From positions 1 to 37,558 of IMG/VR virus record IMGVR_UViG_3300035670_000648: a stretch of DNA of 37,558 nucleotides. The stretch is one strand, 5' to 3'. Origin of the DNA: a virus. A program made the position numbers and the translations under genes. Numbering within the stretch: the first letter of the stretch is position 1; every line of letters begins with the position of its first letter. The notes under the pieces are model-generated. The model did no database searches. It was given only the letters and a program-made list of their open reading frames with translations, and was not told the DNA's origin. Positions 16,886 to 24,182 of the stretch are shown piece by piece.

Positions 16886-18613
16886 CTACCTCCTAATTGC
16901 TGTTCGTGCGCTTGCGCTTGCCTGTCCACCAGCCGTTAGGCTAGATAAAAGTGTTTGTAGGGAAGGAGCGCCTCCTACTGGCGCAGCGGGAGCAGGGGAC
17001 GTTTGCTCAACCATAGGAGCACCAGCAGGAGGTAATTCTTCAGGCGTAAAGACTTCTTCAACTGCGTCTTCAATTGCTACACCTTTTTGACGTGCCTTAA
17101 TAACGTCAGCAACTTTCTTAATAACATCTGATGGGTCTTGACCACCAACTGCCATCTGTGGAATTGCTTGAGTGTATGCCTGCAAAGATTGGACTAACGA
17201 CCTACGCATTTGTTCAATCTCAATCTTTTCTTGCTCTTGGGTTACGTTAATGCCAAATGGCAACTCACGCATAGCAAGGTCTGTTGAAATTAGTCCGCCC
17301 CCTAGTGCTTGTAACATAAAAATCAAACCCTGTGCTGGGTTAAGTCCTGCCAACATTCCATAGCGAACATCGGCTGAATAATCTTTCTTAATGTCTTTAC
17401 TTGGTAGGTAGGTAATCTGGTATGGGCTACCAGCATCTACACCACGGATAGTCTTCTCATAGTTAAAGAACTTCTCATCTACCTCAAAGCAAACAGAGAT
17501 AACATCACGTAGTGATGAAGCAAAAATAGCCTGAGCAGACTTGACCTGTGTGTCAAAGCCTCCCATAAGTGCCTGCACACCTTGTCCCGTGATAATGCTG
17601 GCATCAATATTTCCAGTACGTCCCTCTGGATAACGTGTACCTGTTCTTAGTTCTTGCTGAAGCAGTGCTTGTTCAGTAAATGCTCCAGGTGGAATGTTAA
17701 GGTCTACACGGCGAACTCCAGCAGGGTTAGCAGTACGGATAACCGCATCGCCACCCATCTCAAGTTCATTAACATCTGATGGTAAAACAATTGGTGCTTG
17801 CACGGATTTTTCCGCTGCTTCCATCGCAAGTAATGCGAACCTGTTGCGAAGCAACTGAATACCGAGCACGTCATCAAACTGTCCACGCATCTCGCCATCT
17901 ATAGACGGACGGCGTGCTACTACAACCATCATTTTGCCAATAGGGTTCTTGGCTTGGGAAAGAACTAGGTTGTTGCGTTCTGGCACATACAGCAAAGATT
18001 GTTGGTCGTCATAATAACGAACAACCTCTAACTGATAGTTCATATCCGACTTGTACATTTCTTTGCCAAGTAGAATATGAGCATACTCAGGGAACTGTGA
18101 TGCTAGTTCACCTGCTGCCATATAGTAGCGTTTTGCAAAGGCAATACAGCGTCCATAGCGGTCAAACTCTGGGTAAGCGCCCACTGGGTTTTCTATGCGG
18201 ATACGCGGTAGCCCTGCTTCTTCGTCCAACTCTATGATGAATGGGACGAAACCAAACGTGATGTAGAGGTCTGCGCCTGTGTACATCTGAACTTGTAAAT
18301 CTGAGTGAGCAAAATAATTAGTAGCAATACGGGTACGTGTATCAGCAAACTTCCTAGCGCGGTCATTAGCCTGATTCGCCGCGGAGCAGTTGACTGAAGG
18401 CAGAGGCGCCATAACCTCAGATAGGTCTCTTGCAACAATATCAATAAAATTTGCAACGACATTGGCATCTACACCTTCAGGAAAAAAGTCTGGGTATACA
18501 GAGGCAATCATTCCCTTACGGACAGCAAGCACGTCTTGTTGGCGTGCATCACGGTCAGCAGCACGTTCACGTAGATTTTCTACACGTGCCGAGATTTGCT
18601 CAATTGATAGCAT
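16886..18613 (-). CDS. Portal protein
   Basis: A 575-residue protein, the expected size for the dodecameric ring at the head vertex through which DNA passes. Order: helical N-terminus, a clip/wing-like beta region (YITFGFVPFIIELDEEAGLP, VVRYYDDQQSLLYVPER), a central GQFDDVLGIQLLRNRFALLA helix, then a Pro/Ala-rich C-terminal tail (PPAGAPMVEQTSPAPAAP). The segment TGTRYPEGRTGNIDASIITG is typical of portals of this group as I recall them. GAGG lies six bases before the ATG. It sits between the terminase side and the internal protein genes, as in most phages. Confidence 0.85.
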   Translation of the reverse strand: MLSIEQISARVENLRERAADRDARQQDVLAVRKGMIASVYPDFFPEGVDANVVANFIDIVARDLSEVMAPLPSVNCSAANQANDRARKFADTRTRIATNYFAHSDLQVQMYTGADLYITFGFVPFIIELDEEAGLPRIRIENPVGAYPEFDRYGRCIAFAKRYYMAAGELASQFPEYAHILLGKEMYKSDMNYQLEVVRYYDDQQSLLYVPERNNLVLSQAKNPIGKMMVVVARRPSIDGEMRGQFDDVLGIQLLRNRFALLAMEAAEKSVQAPIVLPSDVNELEMGGDAVIRTANPAGVRRVDLNIPPGAFTEQALLQQELRTGTRYPEGRTGNIDASIITGQGVQALMGGFDTQVKSAQAIFASSLRDVISVCFEVDEKFFNYEKTIRGVDAGSPYQITYLPSKDIKKDYSADVRYGMLAGLNPAQGLIFMLQALGGGLISTDLAMRELPFGINVTQEQEKIEIEQMRRSLVQSLQAYTQAIPQMAVGGQDPSDVIKKVADVIKARQKGVAIEDAVEEVFTPEELPPAGAPMVEQTSPAPAAPVGGAPSLQTLLSSLTAGGQASASARTAIRR

Positions 18614-18621
18614 CTATATCC

Positions 18622-19509
18622 TCACTTAGTTAGGTCAAGCAATCCGCCACCAGGCATAATAGGTGGTATTGCTCCCATTGGTGCACGTGGTGTTACTGGT
18701 GGTTTACTTTTGTCTATTAAAGACTGTTCTGTTTTTTGTCTGGAAGTTCTTGTTTTTTCTGCTGCTTGTCTTCCTTCAAGTGTTCTACGTTCTGCTTCTT
18801 GCATAGCCTTGTAATCTTCAAAGGCTGATGTCATATCTCCACGTGCTGCTAATGCTTCTTTAGTAGCAGCCTCACGTTCCATAATTGCATCTCGCACTCT
18901 TTGTGCAAGTAAGTCTAAATACTTCTGTTCTTCTCGGCTAAGAAAATTTCTTGGTACTTCAGACATTTCAGTTTTAGCAAAGCGCTCAAGCGCATCACGA
19001 ATAATCTGAAGGTCTGCTGCTTGTCTAGCACGAACTGTAGCCATACCTCTTGCTATCTCAACATCTGGCGTAACAGGTGGTTTAGACCCAGGCGCTCTGG
19101 ACATACCGCCAATAACCCCACCACGAACACCAGCATTAATAGCCTTACGTTCTGCCGTAGTAGTTACTTTCTTGCCAGCCTCTTTAAGTGCTTTACGTTT
19201 TGCTTTTTCAACTACTAGCATTTCTTGCTCAGTAACTGTTACCGTTTTTACATCTGGCGCAGGAGACGGAAGCCGTGACGGTTTTTCCTCGCCATAAGCA
19301 TAAAATCTAAATAATGAAATTGCTGGGTCTCGGTAAGTTCTTACACCAGTTGCAGGGTCTACAACGCCAGGCTTAGGTTCTGCTGGTGGTCCGCCAAGAA
19401 TAGGACCAGGAGTTACTGGACGTGGCTGTGCAACATTACCGCCAGGAGCCTTTGACATCTCCTTTAAGACCTCTTTAAGGTCTTTGCTTAAATACTTTTC
19501 CTCAGCCAT
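18622..19509 (-). CDS. Hypothetical protein between terminase and portal
   Basis: A 295-residue, Pro- and charge-rich protein. The N-terminal 60 residues are largely disordered (GGNVAQPRPVTPGPILGGPP); residues about 100-270 are charged helices (VTEQEMLVVEKAKRKALKEA, AEKTRTSRQKTEQSLIDKSK). No catalytic signature. It follows the terminase by six bases and precedes the portal by eight. In location it could act as a connector, a packaging accessory or a second scaffold. Not recognised. Confidence 0.55.
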   Translation of the reverse strand: MAEEKYLSKDLKEVLKEMSKAPGGNVAQPRPVTPGPILGGPPAEPKPGVVDPATGVRTYRDPAISLFRFYAYGEEKPSRLPSPAPDVKTVTVTEQEMLVVEKAKRKALKEAGKKVTTTAERKAINAGVRGGVIGGMSRAPGSKPPVTPDVEIARGMATVRARQAADLQIIRDALERFAKTEMSEVPRNFLSREEQKYLDLLAQRVRDAIMEREAATKEALAARGDMTSAFEDYKAMQEAERRTLEGRQAAEKTRTSRQKTEQSLIDKSKPPVTPRAPMGAIPPIMPGGGLLDLTK

Positions 19510-19515
19510 TTAGTC

Positions 19516-21402
19516 CTACCCATAGGTTTGTTGCCATTGCTCGGCAAGCATCTCGTCAAGATTTACTGTATATCTCTTTTGTGATTGTGCTCTAGTTGCC
19601 CAACGGTTATGGGCATACTTTTGAACATAAGAGTTTTGCTGCATAAATTCTCGGCATCTTAAGACACCAAACCACAAAGCCATCACACAGTCGGTTTTGC
19701 CTCTGGTCTCAGGCTTCCAGGTTAGTAGTTGTTGAACTAAAGCCTTAAGTCCTTCAGAGCCTTCAGTGCTAGGTAACTCCAAGATGTTGTTCTTCTGATG
19801 CTTTCCGTTGTTAACGGAGCCAAAGAGTGTAGACATTCCAGCGACTCCAAAGTTTGTGTCCCATTTGTTTTTGCCCGTGAAGTGAGCATTGAGTCTAACG
19901 CCATAAGTTGCCAGCCACTGCTGTAAGTCTGTGTCAAGTGAGTAGGCTTTCTGGTGTGCGTTAATTTCAACGCGGAGTTCTTGCGGTTTATACTTGTGAA
20001 CAAACTCCTCAATTGCCTGCCTAATCTTTTGTGGTGTTGGCTCTGCCATATTTAAACAGTCCAAAACGTAAATTTTTCCATCGTGCCTGTTATAGGTCAT
20101 AGCGACAAAAGCAGCATTGCCAGCCATAGCAGGGTCAAATCCCACAACGGTATAACCTTCAACCTGTGATGGATGTCCTGCAGCGCCAGGTCTCAAGGGA
20201 CCACGCTTTCTCATCCCATTAATAGAACCCTGAACAAGTTCAGCGGGAAAAATGGAATCTTCTAAAACATCTTCTTGCTGGTAGACCAACGCCCAGGTAG
20301 AGGGAGTTACCTCTCCTCGTCTGCGTTGTAGCGTCTTTCCATCCCATTTAGGATAGAGTCCGTCAGCATCTGGCGTATCGTCATCGCCATCCCAAGGAGT
20401 GTCACTTTTAGCCCAAAGCGTTTTCCAGTCTTCGGGTTTTTCAGCGTACTCAAGAACCGCAGGCATACCCATATAAGTAAAAGGAGACTTACCGCCTGAC
20501 CAATGCTTCGGGTCACGGAGTTCTTTGTAAAAGTCTGTCGGCGCAATTCTCGTCCCTACTACTAACAGTTTGCCATTCTTACCCAAACGGGTAATAACTT
20601 CTTTTTGGAGCCAGTTAATCTGCTTTTCATACTCGTGAGCGTTAGCCGTGGTTATGCAGTCATCCAGAATAATCAGGTCAGCACGGGCACCATAAATCTG
20701 TCCACCCATACCAAGGGCTTGGATGGTGGGGTCTTTCTCACTTGAGTTACGGGCATCGCCCCCAAGGTAAACGGTGTCAACTCGCCAGGTATCAGAGTCT
20801 TCTTTCCATCCCCCTTCTGGTCCAAATGTTGTCTGCAACTTTAACCAGCGCGGGTGGCTTAACCTTTGTTTGATTGCGTACACGAACTCGCGTGCTTTGA
20901 CAAGCGTTTTAGAAACTACGATGATTCTAACGTTGGGATTGAGAGCGATGCGGTAGGTAGAGTAGTTGACCGTAATCACCGTACTCTTAGCGTGCTCAGG
21001 TGGCACGTTTACAAGAAGGCGATTTGGGTCGCCCTTCTCATAAATCATACTTGGGTGGAGCCAACTAGGCTCTCTGCCCTCTAGCAAGTCAATCCAGTCC
21101 TGGTGGTGTGGGAACACCTTCTGGTCTAGGAACATCTGGCTAAACTGTGGAAAACTTATATCTTCCCTGGCTATGCCAAGGGCGGTCAAGGAACGCTCTT
21201 TAGAGTCTTCTTTTGCCTGGGCTAGGTCAGAGGCAAACTTAGGGTCTCTCATACACCAGATACGGATGGTGTCGGGTTGCTTGCCAACCTCAGCCATCGC
21301 CTTATGCGGTGCCCAACCCTCTGATACAAGGGCTATAACCTTAGCCTTTGCGGCTACCATAGCCTCTGTCTTGGGGTTAGTTTTACCCCTCTGAAAAGTC
21401 AC
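19516..21402 (-). CDS. Terminase large subunit with N-terminal HTH-like segment
   Basis: The packaging motor. From GTG at 21402 it is 628 residues. A Walker A variant PPEHAKST is at about 134-141, Walker B LIILDD at 243-248, and the nuclease domain opens with VVGFDPAMAG (Asp 423). Residues about 15-53 (AKVIALVSEGWAPHKAMAEV) look like a helix-turn-helix of the kind found in small terminases. The frame stays open back to a GTG at 21513. That start lies inside a hairpin and almost at the likely transcription start, so I prefer 21402 (AGG just before it); ATG at 21360 is also possible. No separate small subunit is visible. Confidence 0.9.
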   Translation of the reverse strand: MTFQRGKTNPKTEAMVAAKAKVIALVSEGWAPHKAMAEVGKQPDTIRIWCMRDPKFASDLAQAKEDSKERSLTALGIAREDISFPQFSQMFLDQKVFPHHQDWIDLLEGREPSWLHPSMIYEKGDPNRLLVNVPPEHAKSTVITVNYSTYRIALNPNVRIIVVSKTLVKAREFVYAIKQRLSHPRWLKLQTTFGPEGGWKEDSDTWRVDTVYLGGDARNSSEKDPTIQALGMGGQIYGARADLIILDDCITTANAHEYEKQINWLQKEVITRLGKNGKLLVVGTRIAPTDFYKELRDPKHWSGGKSPFTYMGMPAVLEYAEKPEDWKTLWAKSDTPWDGDDDTPDADGLYPKWDGKTLQRRRGEVTPSTWALVYQQEDVLEDSIFPAELVQGSINGMRKRGPLRPGAAGHPSQVEGYTVVGFDPAMAGNAAFVAMTYNRHDGKIYVLDCLNMAEPTPQKIRQAIEEFVHKYKPQELRVEINAHQKAYSLDTDLQQWLATYGVRLNAHFTGKNKWDTNFGVAGMSTLFGSVNNGKHQKNNILELPSTEGSEGLKALVQQLLTWKPETRGKTDCVMALWFGVLRCREFMQQNSYVQKYAHNRWATRAQSQKRYTVNLDEMLAEQWQQTYG

Positions 21403-21523
21403 AGACCTGTCCCATCTACATACAGTACTGATAGTTAGAACAGCCAGTAGTAACAGATAGTAGATACAGTCTGTACGCAAAGTCCGAAAGACTTTGCTAC
21501 TATCAGTGGGCACTTTGTGCCCC

Positions 21524-21552
21524 TATATAGTATTAATCCGTTCAAACAGCCA
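21524..21552 (-). promoter_or_regulatory. Candidate late promoter
   Basis: On the minus strand TGGCTG, 17 bases, then TATATA, leading into GGGGCAC at the start of a hairpin. The -10 is good, the -35 poor, which would suit a promoter that needs a phage-encoded activator such as the WhiB or sigma-like protein. It would give a structured leader of about 115 bases before the GTG at 21402. Confidence 0.3.
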
Positions 21553-21865
21553 TTCCGAACGGTTTATAACAAAATTGTTATACAAATCACATTACAGAGT
21601 ATACCAAACTAGGACATAATAGGACAGAGCAGGGGGCTAATAGTCTGTACGGGAAAATAGTTTTGGTAGTAACTATACTTAAGTCAGTCCCGATTTAAAC
21701 AGTCTAGGGTCAGAACTACACAGTAACTGGCTAGACTAACAGGTAGACTGAACAGAGCAAGCAGATGTCTGCGAGCAGTCTATCGCTCGGCACTATCCCT
21801 GATGCCTCGCCCAGTAATAATACTGCTTTGTCGCAGGCTGATTAATAATTTAAATCTAATTTCCT

Positions 21866-21917
21866 AGCAGAGCCGTCAAGCCAGATAAAGCCAAAGACCT
21901 GGCTTGACTGCCCTGCT
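21866..21917 (+). promoter_or_regulatory. Long hairpin upstream of the early operon
   Basis: GTCAAGCCAG (21875-21884) and CTGGCTTGAC (21899-21908) pair perfectly over ten bases with a 14-base loop. AGCAG and CTGCT extend the stem after a 4x4 internal loop. It overlaps the candidate early -35 box, so it may be a regulator-binding site rather than an RNA structure. Confidence 0.5.
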
Positions 21918-21931
21918 CTTGTGGATAGTTG
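21904..21931 (+). promoter_or_regulatory. Candidate early promoter
   Basis: TTGACT (21904-21909), 16 bases, then TAGTTG (21926-21931), placing the start near 21938 and the first early gene at 21964. The -35 is close to consensus and the -10 is weak. A second perfect hairpin, TGTAGTTAG/CTAACTACA (21930-21952), ends directly before the AAAGG ribosome-binding site. Confidence 0.35.
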
Positions 21932-21963
21932 TAGTTAGAAATACTAACTACAGAAAGGTAATA

Positions 21964-22119
21964 GTGACTAAGCAACTAGTGTATAAAGTCTATTGCCCTT
22001 GCGGGTTACAAGAACCAATCTATGTGCCGATGGCAAGCGATGAGTTCTTCGCAATAAGTGACTGCCCACTCTGCTTTTGTGGCAATGTCTACAAAATAAA
22101 GGCGGAAGTCAATGGCTAA
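21964..22119 (+). CDS. Tiny zinc-ribbon-like protein (51 aa)
   Basis: A GTG at 21964 with AGAAAGG five to six bases upstream gives 51 residues. The frame is open further upstream but lacks a ribosome-binding site and includes the hairpin region. CPCG near residue 11 and CPLCFC near residue 34 form a four-Cys zinc ribbon. It is the first gene of the early operon and overlaps the next by eight bases. A small zinc protein made first after infection could bind a host protein or nucleic acid; no specific function is known. Confidence 0.65.
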   Translation: MTKQLVYKVYCPCGLQEPIYVPMASDEFFAISDCPLCFCGNVYKIKAEVNG

Positions 22120-22555
22120 AGTTCAATACCTTCCACTTGATGTGGAAGCAATGCTACAGGCTAGGCAGTTCAGTGAGTCTGCCTGCGTAGCCTGCGTAGG
22201 GCTGACAGAATTATGTCCAGCCTGCCAAGACTTACGGGATACCCGTGATGCTGAGATTGCCCATCAGATAGTAGATGAGTCGCAAGACTTCTACTATCGT
22301 GGCTATGGTGACAACAAGCGTGCCGTAGCCAACGGTGGCGCAGTTTCAGAATACAAACCTATGTCAGTAATCCGTGACCTTCCATCAGGTCACGACTGGA
22401 CTGACCGTGAGGATGAGTTCTTAGAGCCTATCGCAATGCTAGTTGACAGGCTTTACGACTTAGAAACCTCAGTGACAATCACCCCAGCAGAGGTTATCTG
22501 CCAAGACTGCCATTTGGTCTACAACAAATGGTCTAACTGCCCCAACTGCAAGTAA
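22112..22555 (+). CDS. Early protein with two Cys-pair clusters
   Basis: A 147-residue protein. CVAC and CPAC (about residues 25-38) form one four-Cys site. CQDC and CPNC at the extreme C-terminus (ICQDCHLVYNKWSNCPNCK) form a second, rubredoxin-like ribbon. The middle is acidic and helical. Not recognised as a named family. It overlaps the preceding gene and is followed by a strong hairpin, so the first transcription unit may end here. Confidence 0.65.
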   Translation: MAKVQYLPLDVEAMLQARQFSESACVACVGLTELCPACQDLRDTRDAEIAHQIVDESQDFYYRGYGDNKRAVANGGAVSEYKPMSVIRDLPSGHDWTDREDEFLEPIAMLVDRLYDLETSVTITPAEVICQDCHLVYNKWSNCPNCK

Positions 22556-22561
22556 TCACAA

Positions 22562-22597
22562 GGGCGTGCCCCGTCACAAGTGACGGGGGCTTCGCCC
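22562..22597 (+). terminator. GC-rich hairpin before the SSB-like gene
   Basis: CCCCGTCAC (22569-22577) pairs perfectly with GTGACGGGG (22580-22588) around AA; GGGCG and CGCCC extend the base. There is no T-tract after it, so an attenuator, a processing site or an mRNA-stabilising 5' structure for the next gene is as likely as a terminator. Confidence 0.45.
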
Positions 22598-22622
22598 ACC
22601 AACTAACAAAAGGAGAAAGAAA

Positions 22623-22943
22623 GTGAACACAGTCAATTCATTTACCTTCAACAACGCAGAGTTGAAGTCAGTCAAAGATTACGGCAAAGTAATCAAAGGC
22701 ATAGTTCAGTCCCGACAGACTGAATACACACCAGATGGTCAGATTCGTAGCCGTTTCATCGCAAGCCGTCAGGTCACCATCACCGAGCCTCACCTAATTG
22801 AGCAAATTCGTCCAATGCTCGCCGATAATGACAAATTCATTGTCAACATCTCAGGCTATCTCACAACTACAGCCCGAGAAGACAAAGGGGTAACCAAGTG
22901 GTATGACAACCAAATCGTGACAGATTTGGAATTCCTCAAGTAA
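22623..22943 (+). CDS. SSB-like single-stranded DNA-binding protein
   Basis: A GTG start with AAAAGGAGAAAG upstream, 106 residues. The pattern of beta strands (GKVIKGIVQSRQTEYTPDGQ, DKFIVNISGYLTTT, DNQIVTDLEFLK) resembles an OB fold of the SSB type without an acidic tail. It would protect single-stranded DNA during replication and work with the ATPase, primase and nucleases encoded further down. It stands alone between a hairpin and a strong terminator, which suggests separate and high expression. A different OB-fold protein is possible. Confidence 0.55.
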   Translation: MNTVNSFTFNNAELKSVKDYGKVIKGIVQSRQTEYTPDGQIRSRFIASRQVTITEPHLIEQIRPMLADNDKFIVNISGYLTTTAREDKGVTKWYDNQIVTDLEFLK

Positions 22944-22950
22944 TCAATCC

Positions 22951-22991
22951 AGCAGGGGTAGGGGCTTCGGCTCCTGCCCCTGCTTTCCTTT
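22951..22991 (+). terminator. Strong rho-independent terminator
   Basis: A 15-base stem (22951-22965 with 22970-22984, two G-U or mismatch positions) capped by TTCG, then TTTCCTTTT. It directly follows the stop of the SSB-like gene. Confidence 0.85.
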
Positions 22992-23054
22992 TGCGGGGGC
23001 GGGGGTTCCCAAAACAGTCAGTAGCGAGTCAATCAGAATTGTTAGGAGACGCAG

Positions 23055-23219
23055 ATGTATTTAGATACAGGCACACTAGTCGCTATATGTATAGCACTAA
23101 TCAGCCAATTGATAATGATGGTAGTTCTATTCCGCTCTGCCTATCTATGGGAGCAAAGATACCACCACGCAGCAAATGTATTAAAAAGAGAAAGGATAGC
23201 CCGTGATATACGGTACTAG
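23055..23219 (+). CDS. Tiny membrane protein (54 aa)
   Basis: ATG at 23055 follows AGGAGA at good spacing. The 54 residues start MYLDTGTLVAICIALISQLI, with one membrane span at about residues 7-26, then a basic, Arg-rich cytoplasmic tail (LKRERIARDIRY). It overlaps the next gene by 17 bases. Predicted topology is N-out, C-in. It might act at the host membrane early in infection, for example in exclusion or membrane anchoring. Not recognised. Confidence 0.65.
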   Translation: MYLDTGTLVAICIALISQLIMMVVLFRSAYLWEQRYHHAANVLKRERIARDIRY

Positions 23220-23439
23220 ACGGTGCCCAGTCTGCCTCAAGCCTGGCTTTGTAGATGTCAAAGAGGATGAACTATTCACCTATCTCAGAGGTGAGTATGT
23301 AGGAACAGCATTTAAATCCTTGACTATCCCGCTAAGAGAGCAGATAATTAGCGGTGTCCATCCTGCTTGCTGGCAGGAAATGTGGGGACAAGAGCGAGTT
23401 AATGAGAACCAAGGAGACTATTCAGATGTCAACGACTGA
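23203..23439 (+). CDS. Small Cys-containing phage protein (78 aa)
   Basis: GTG at 23203 with AAAGGA upstream, 78 residues. RRCPVCLKPGFVDVKEDELF carries a CxxC near the N-terminus, and SGVHPACWQEMWG adds His and Cys that could complete a metal site. I recall similar proteins (CPxC, then GVHPxCW) in actinophage-like genomes with no known role. It overlaps both neighbours, so it is in the coupled early operon. Confidence 0.65.
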   Translation: MIYGTRRCPVCLKPGFVDVKEDELFTYLRGEYVGTAFKSLTIPLREQIISGVHPACWQEMWGQERVNENQGDYSDVND

Positions 23440-23560
23440 CAAATATTTCAAAGCCGAGTGCCAAAAGTGTGGCATCCCGCTAGTCATACCAGTAGCAGAC
23501 AGTAATGAGTGGAACTATTATCTCTGCCAAACCTGCGCCTTCGCAAAGGTCGGCGCATAA
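23426..23560 (+). CDS. Tiny zinc-ribbon protein (44 aa)
   Basis: ATG at 23426 with AAGGAG ten bases upstream; 44 residues. CQKC and CQTC are separated by 20 residues, a minimal four-Cys ribbon (ECQKCGIPLVIPVADSNEW). Its stop shares a base with the next ATG. Function unknown. Confidence 0.6.
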   Translation: MSTTDKYFKAECQKCGIPLVIPVADSNEWNYYLCQTCAFAKVGA

Positions 23561-23718
23561 TGACAATGGTATTTGCTACCAGCACAGTAGTCTGCGACAA
23601 CTGCGACTTGCTCACTATGAAGGCAGAGTATGACTACAACGCTCATTGCGTTACTTGGTATTGCAGTAACTGCCAACTAACTATTTATGACAACAACCTA
23701 GACACAGACAGGGAGTGA
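23560..23718 (+). CDS. Tiny zinc-ribbon protein (52 aa)
   Basis: ATG at 23560 overlaps the upstream stop (TAATG). The 52 residues carry CDNC and CSNC (VVCDNCDLLTMKAEYD, WYCSNCQLTIYDN), another four-Cys ribbon. The layout is similar to the preceding protein, so they may be paralogues. Function unknown. Confidence 0.6.
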   Translation: MTMVFATSTVVCDNCDLLTMKAEYDYNAHCVTWYCSNCQLTIYDNNLDTDRE

Positions 23719-23720
23719 CT

Positions 23721-23837
23721 ATGTTGCTTTGCTATCAGTGCCAGACACCAACAGATGAAAGCGAGTTAGTCTTTCATAAGACCAGAGACTACGAACCTTG
23801 GTGTGTAGATTGCCACGAAAGGAGCAGCAATGCGTGA
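23721..23837 (+). CDS. Micro zinc-ribbon protein (38 aa)
   Basis: ATG at 23721 after GGGAG; 38 residues with CYQC near the N-terminus (MLLCYQCQTPTDESELVF) and CVDCH near the C-terminus. This is about the smallest possible four-Cys ribbon. It overlaps the next start by eight bases. The regular Cys spacing supports a real gene. Confidence 0.55.
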   Translation: MLLCYQCQTPTDESELVFHKTRDYEPWCVDCHERSSNA

Positions 23838-23934
23838 GGTATATGCAGGACTAGTCAGAGTATTAGAACTACTCACCGAAGGAATAGAGCAAGGCTGGAT
23901 AGAGATAAAGAAGGAGACTAAAAATGAGAGATGA
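23830..23934 (+). CDS. Micro-protein (34 aa)
   Basis: ATG at 23830 is preceded by GGAGCAGCA and gives 34 residues (MREVYAGLVRVLELLTEGIE, then a Lys/Glu-rich tail). Probably one amphipathic helix. It overlaps its neighbours on both sides. No known family. Confidence 0.4.
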   Translation: MREVYAGLVRVLELLTEGIEQGWIEIKKETKNER

Positions 23935-24088
23935 ACAAATGCTGCTTAACCTAGCAGAAGTAGCCAAATGGTTAGACAGTTTAATAGTAGAAGTCAACCG
24001 TATTAATGAAGTAGTAGAAGACCTAATAGCCCAAGCACCAGTCTCAGTTGAGGCTTGGAATAAAGTAGGAGACCAGATATGGGGATGA
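23924..24088 (+). CDS. Small acidic helical protein (54 aa)
   Basis: ATG at 23924 with AAGGAG in range; 54 residues (MRDEQMLLNLAEVAKWLDSL). Heptad spacing of Leu, Ile and Val suggests a short coiled coil. Its stop overlaps the next start region (ATGA at 24085). No known family. Confidence 0.5.
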   Translation: MRDEQMLLNLAEVAKWLDSLIVEVNRINEVVEDLIAQAPVSVEAWNKVGDQIWG

Positions 24089-24180
24089 CAGGACAGTGCG
24101 AAGGCTGCAAGCGCAACACCCATCTGATTGATGGGGTGTTATGCGAAAGATGTGACATCCAATATAACAAAGGGGAGTAA
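24079..24180 (+). CDS. Micro zinc-ribbon protein (33 aa)
   Basis: ATG at 24079 (AGGAG seven bases before it) or at 24085 (ATGA overlap). CEGC and CERC are separated by 14 residues (GQCEGCKRNTHLIDGVLCER). It ends in GGGGAG, which serves as the ribosome-binding site of the next gene. It is the last of the run of tiny ribbons in this part of the early operon. Confidence 0.55.
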   Translation: MGMTGQCEGCKRNTHLIDGVLCERCDIQYNKGE

Positions 24181-24182
24181 CA

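Larger units (their letters stand above)
21403..21963. promoter_or_regulatory. Divergent control region between late and early blocks
   Basis: About 560 bases without a convincing gene between the terminase and the first early gene. Inverted repeats: ACTGATAGT (21427-21435) with ACTATCAGT (21499-21507), enclosing a perfect hairpin GCAAAGTC/GACTTTGC (21477-21497); GGGCAC-TTT-GTGCCC (21508-21522); CCGTTC/GAACGG near 21539-21562; and ATAACAA-AA-TTGTTAT (21566-21581), operator-like. Direct repeats: AGTCTGTACG at 21468 and 21642, and TAGGACA twice ten bases apart (21610, 21620). The region probably holds both main promoters and regulator-binding sites, and possibly a replication or packaging site. 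Confidence 0.65.

Noticed and set aside
21403-21513. N-terminal extension of the terminase with a hydrophobic stretch
   Set aside because: Its GTG lies within a GGGCAC/GTGCCC hairpin at the likely transcript start, and a hydrophobic leader makes no sense for a packaging ATPase. The start at 21402 is preferred.
21520-21540. T7-type promoter (minus strand TAATAC then TATAGGGG)
   Set aside because: The two halves are five bases too close together and no single-subunit RNA polymerase gene is visible.
21904-21963. Upstream extension of the first early gene from a TTG codon
   Set aside because: The region is covered by two hairpins and a candidate promoter; GTG at 21964 has a good ribosome-binding site.
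22992-23012. G-quadruplex
   Set aside because: Only two long G runs are present beside the terminator; four runs would be needed.
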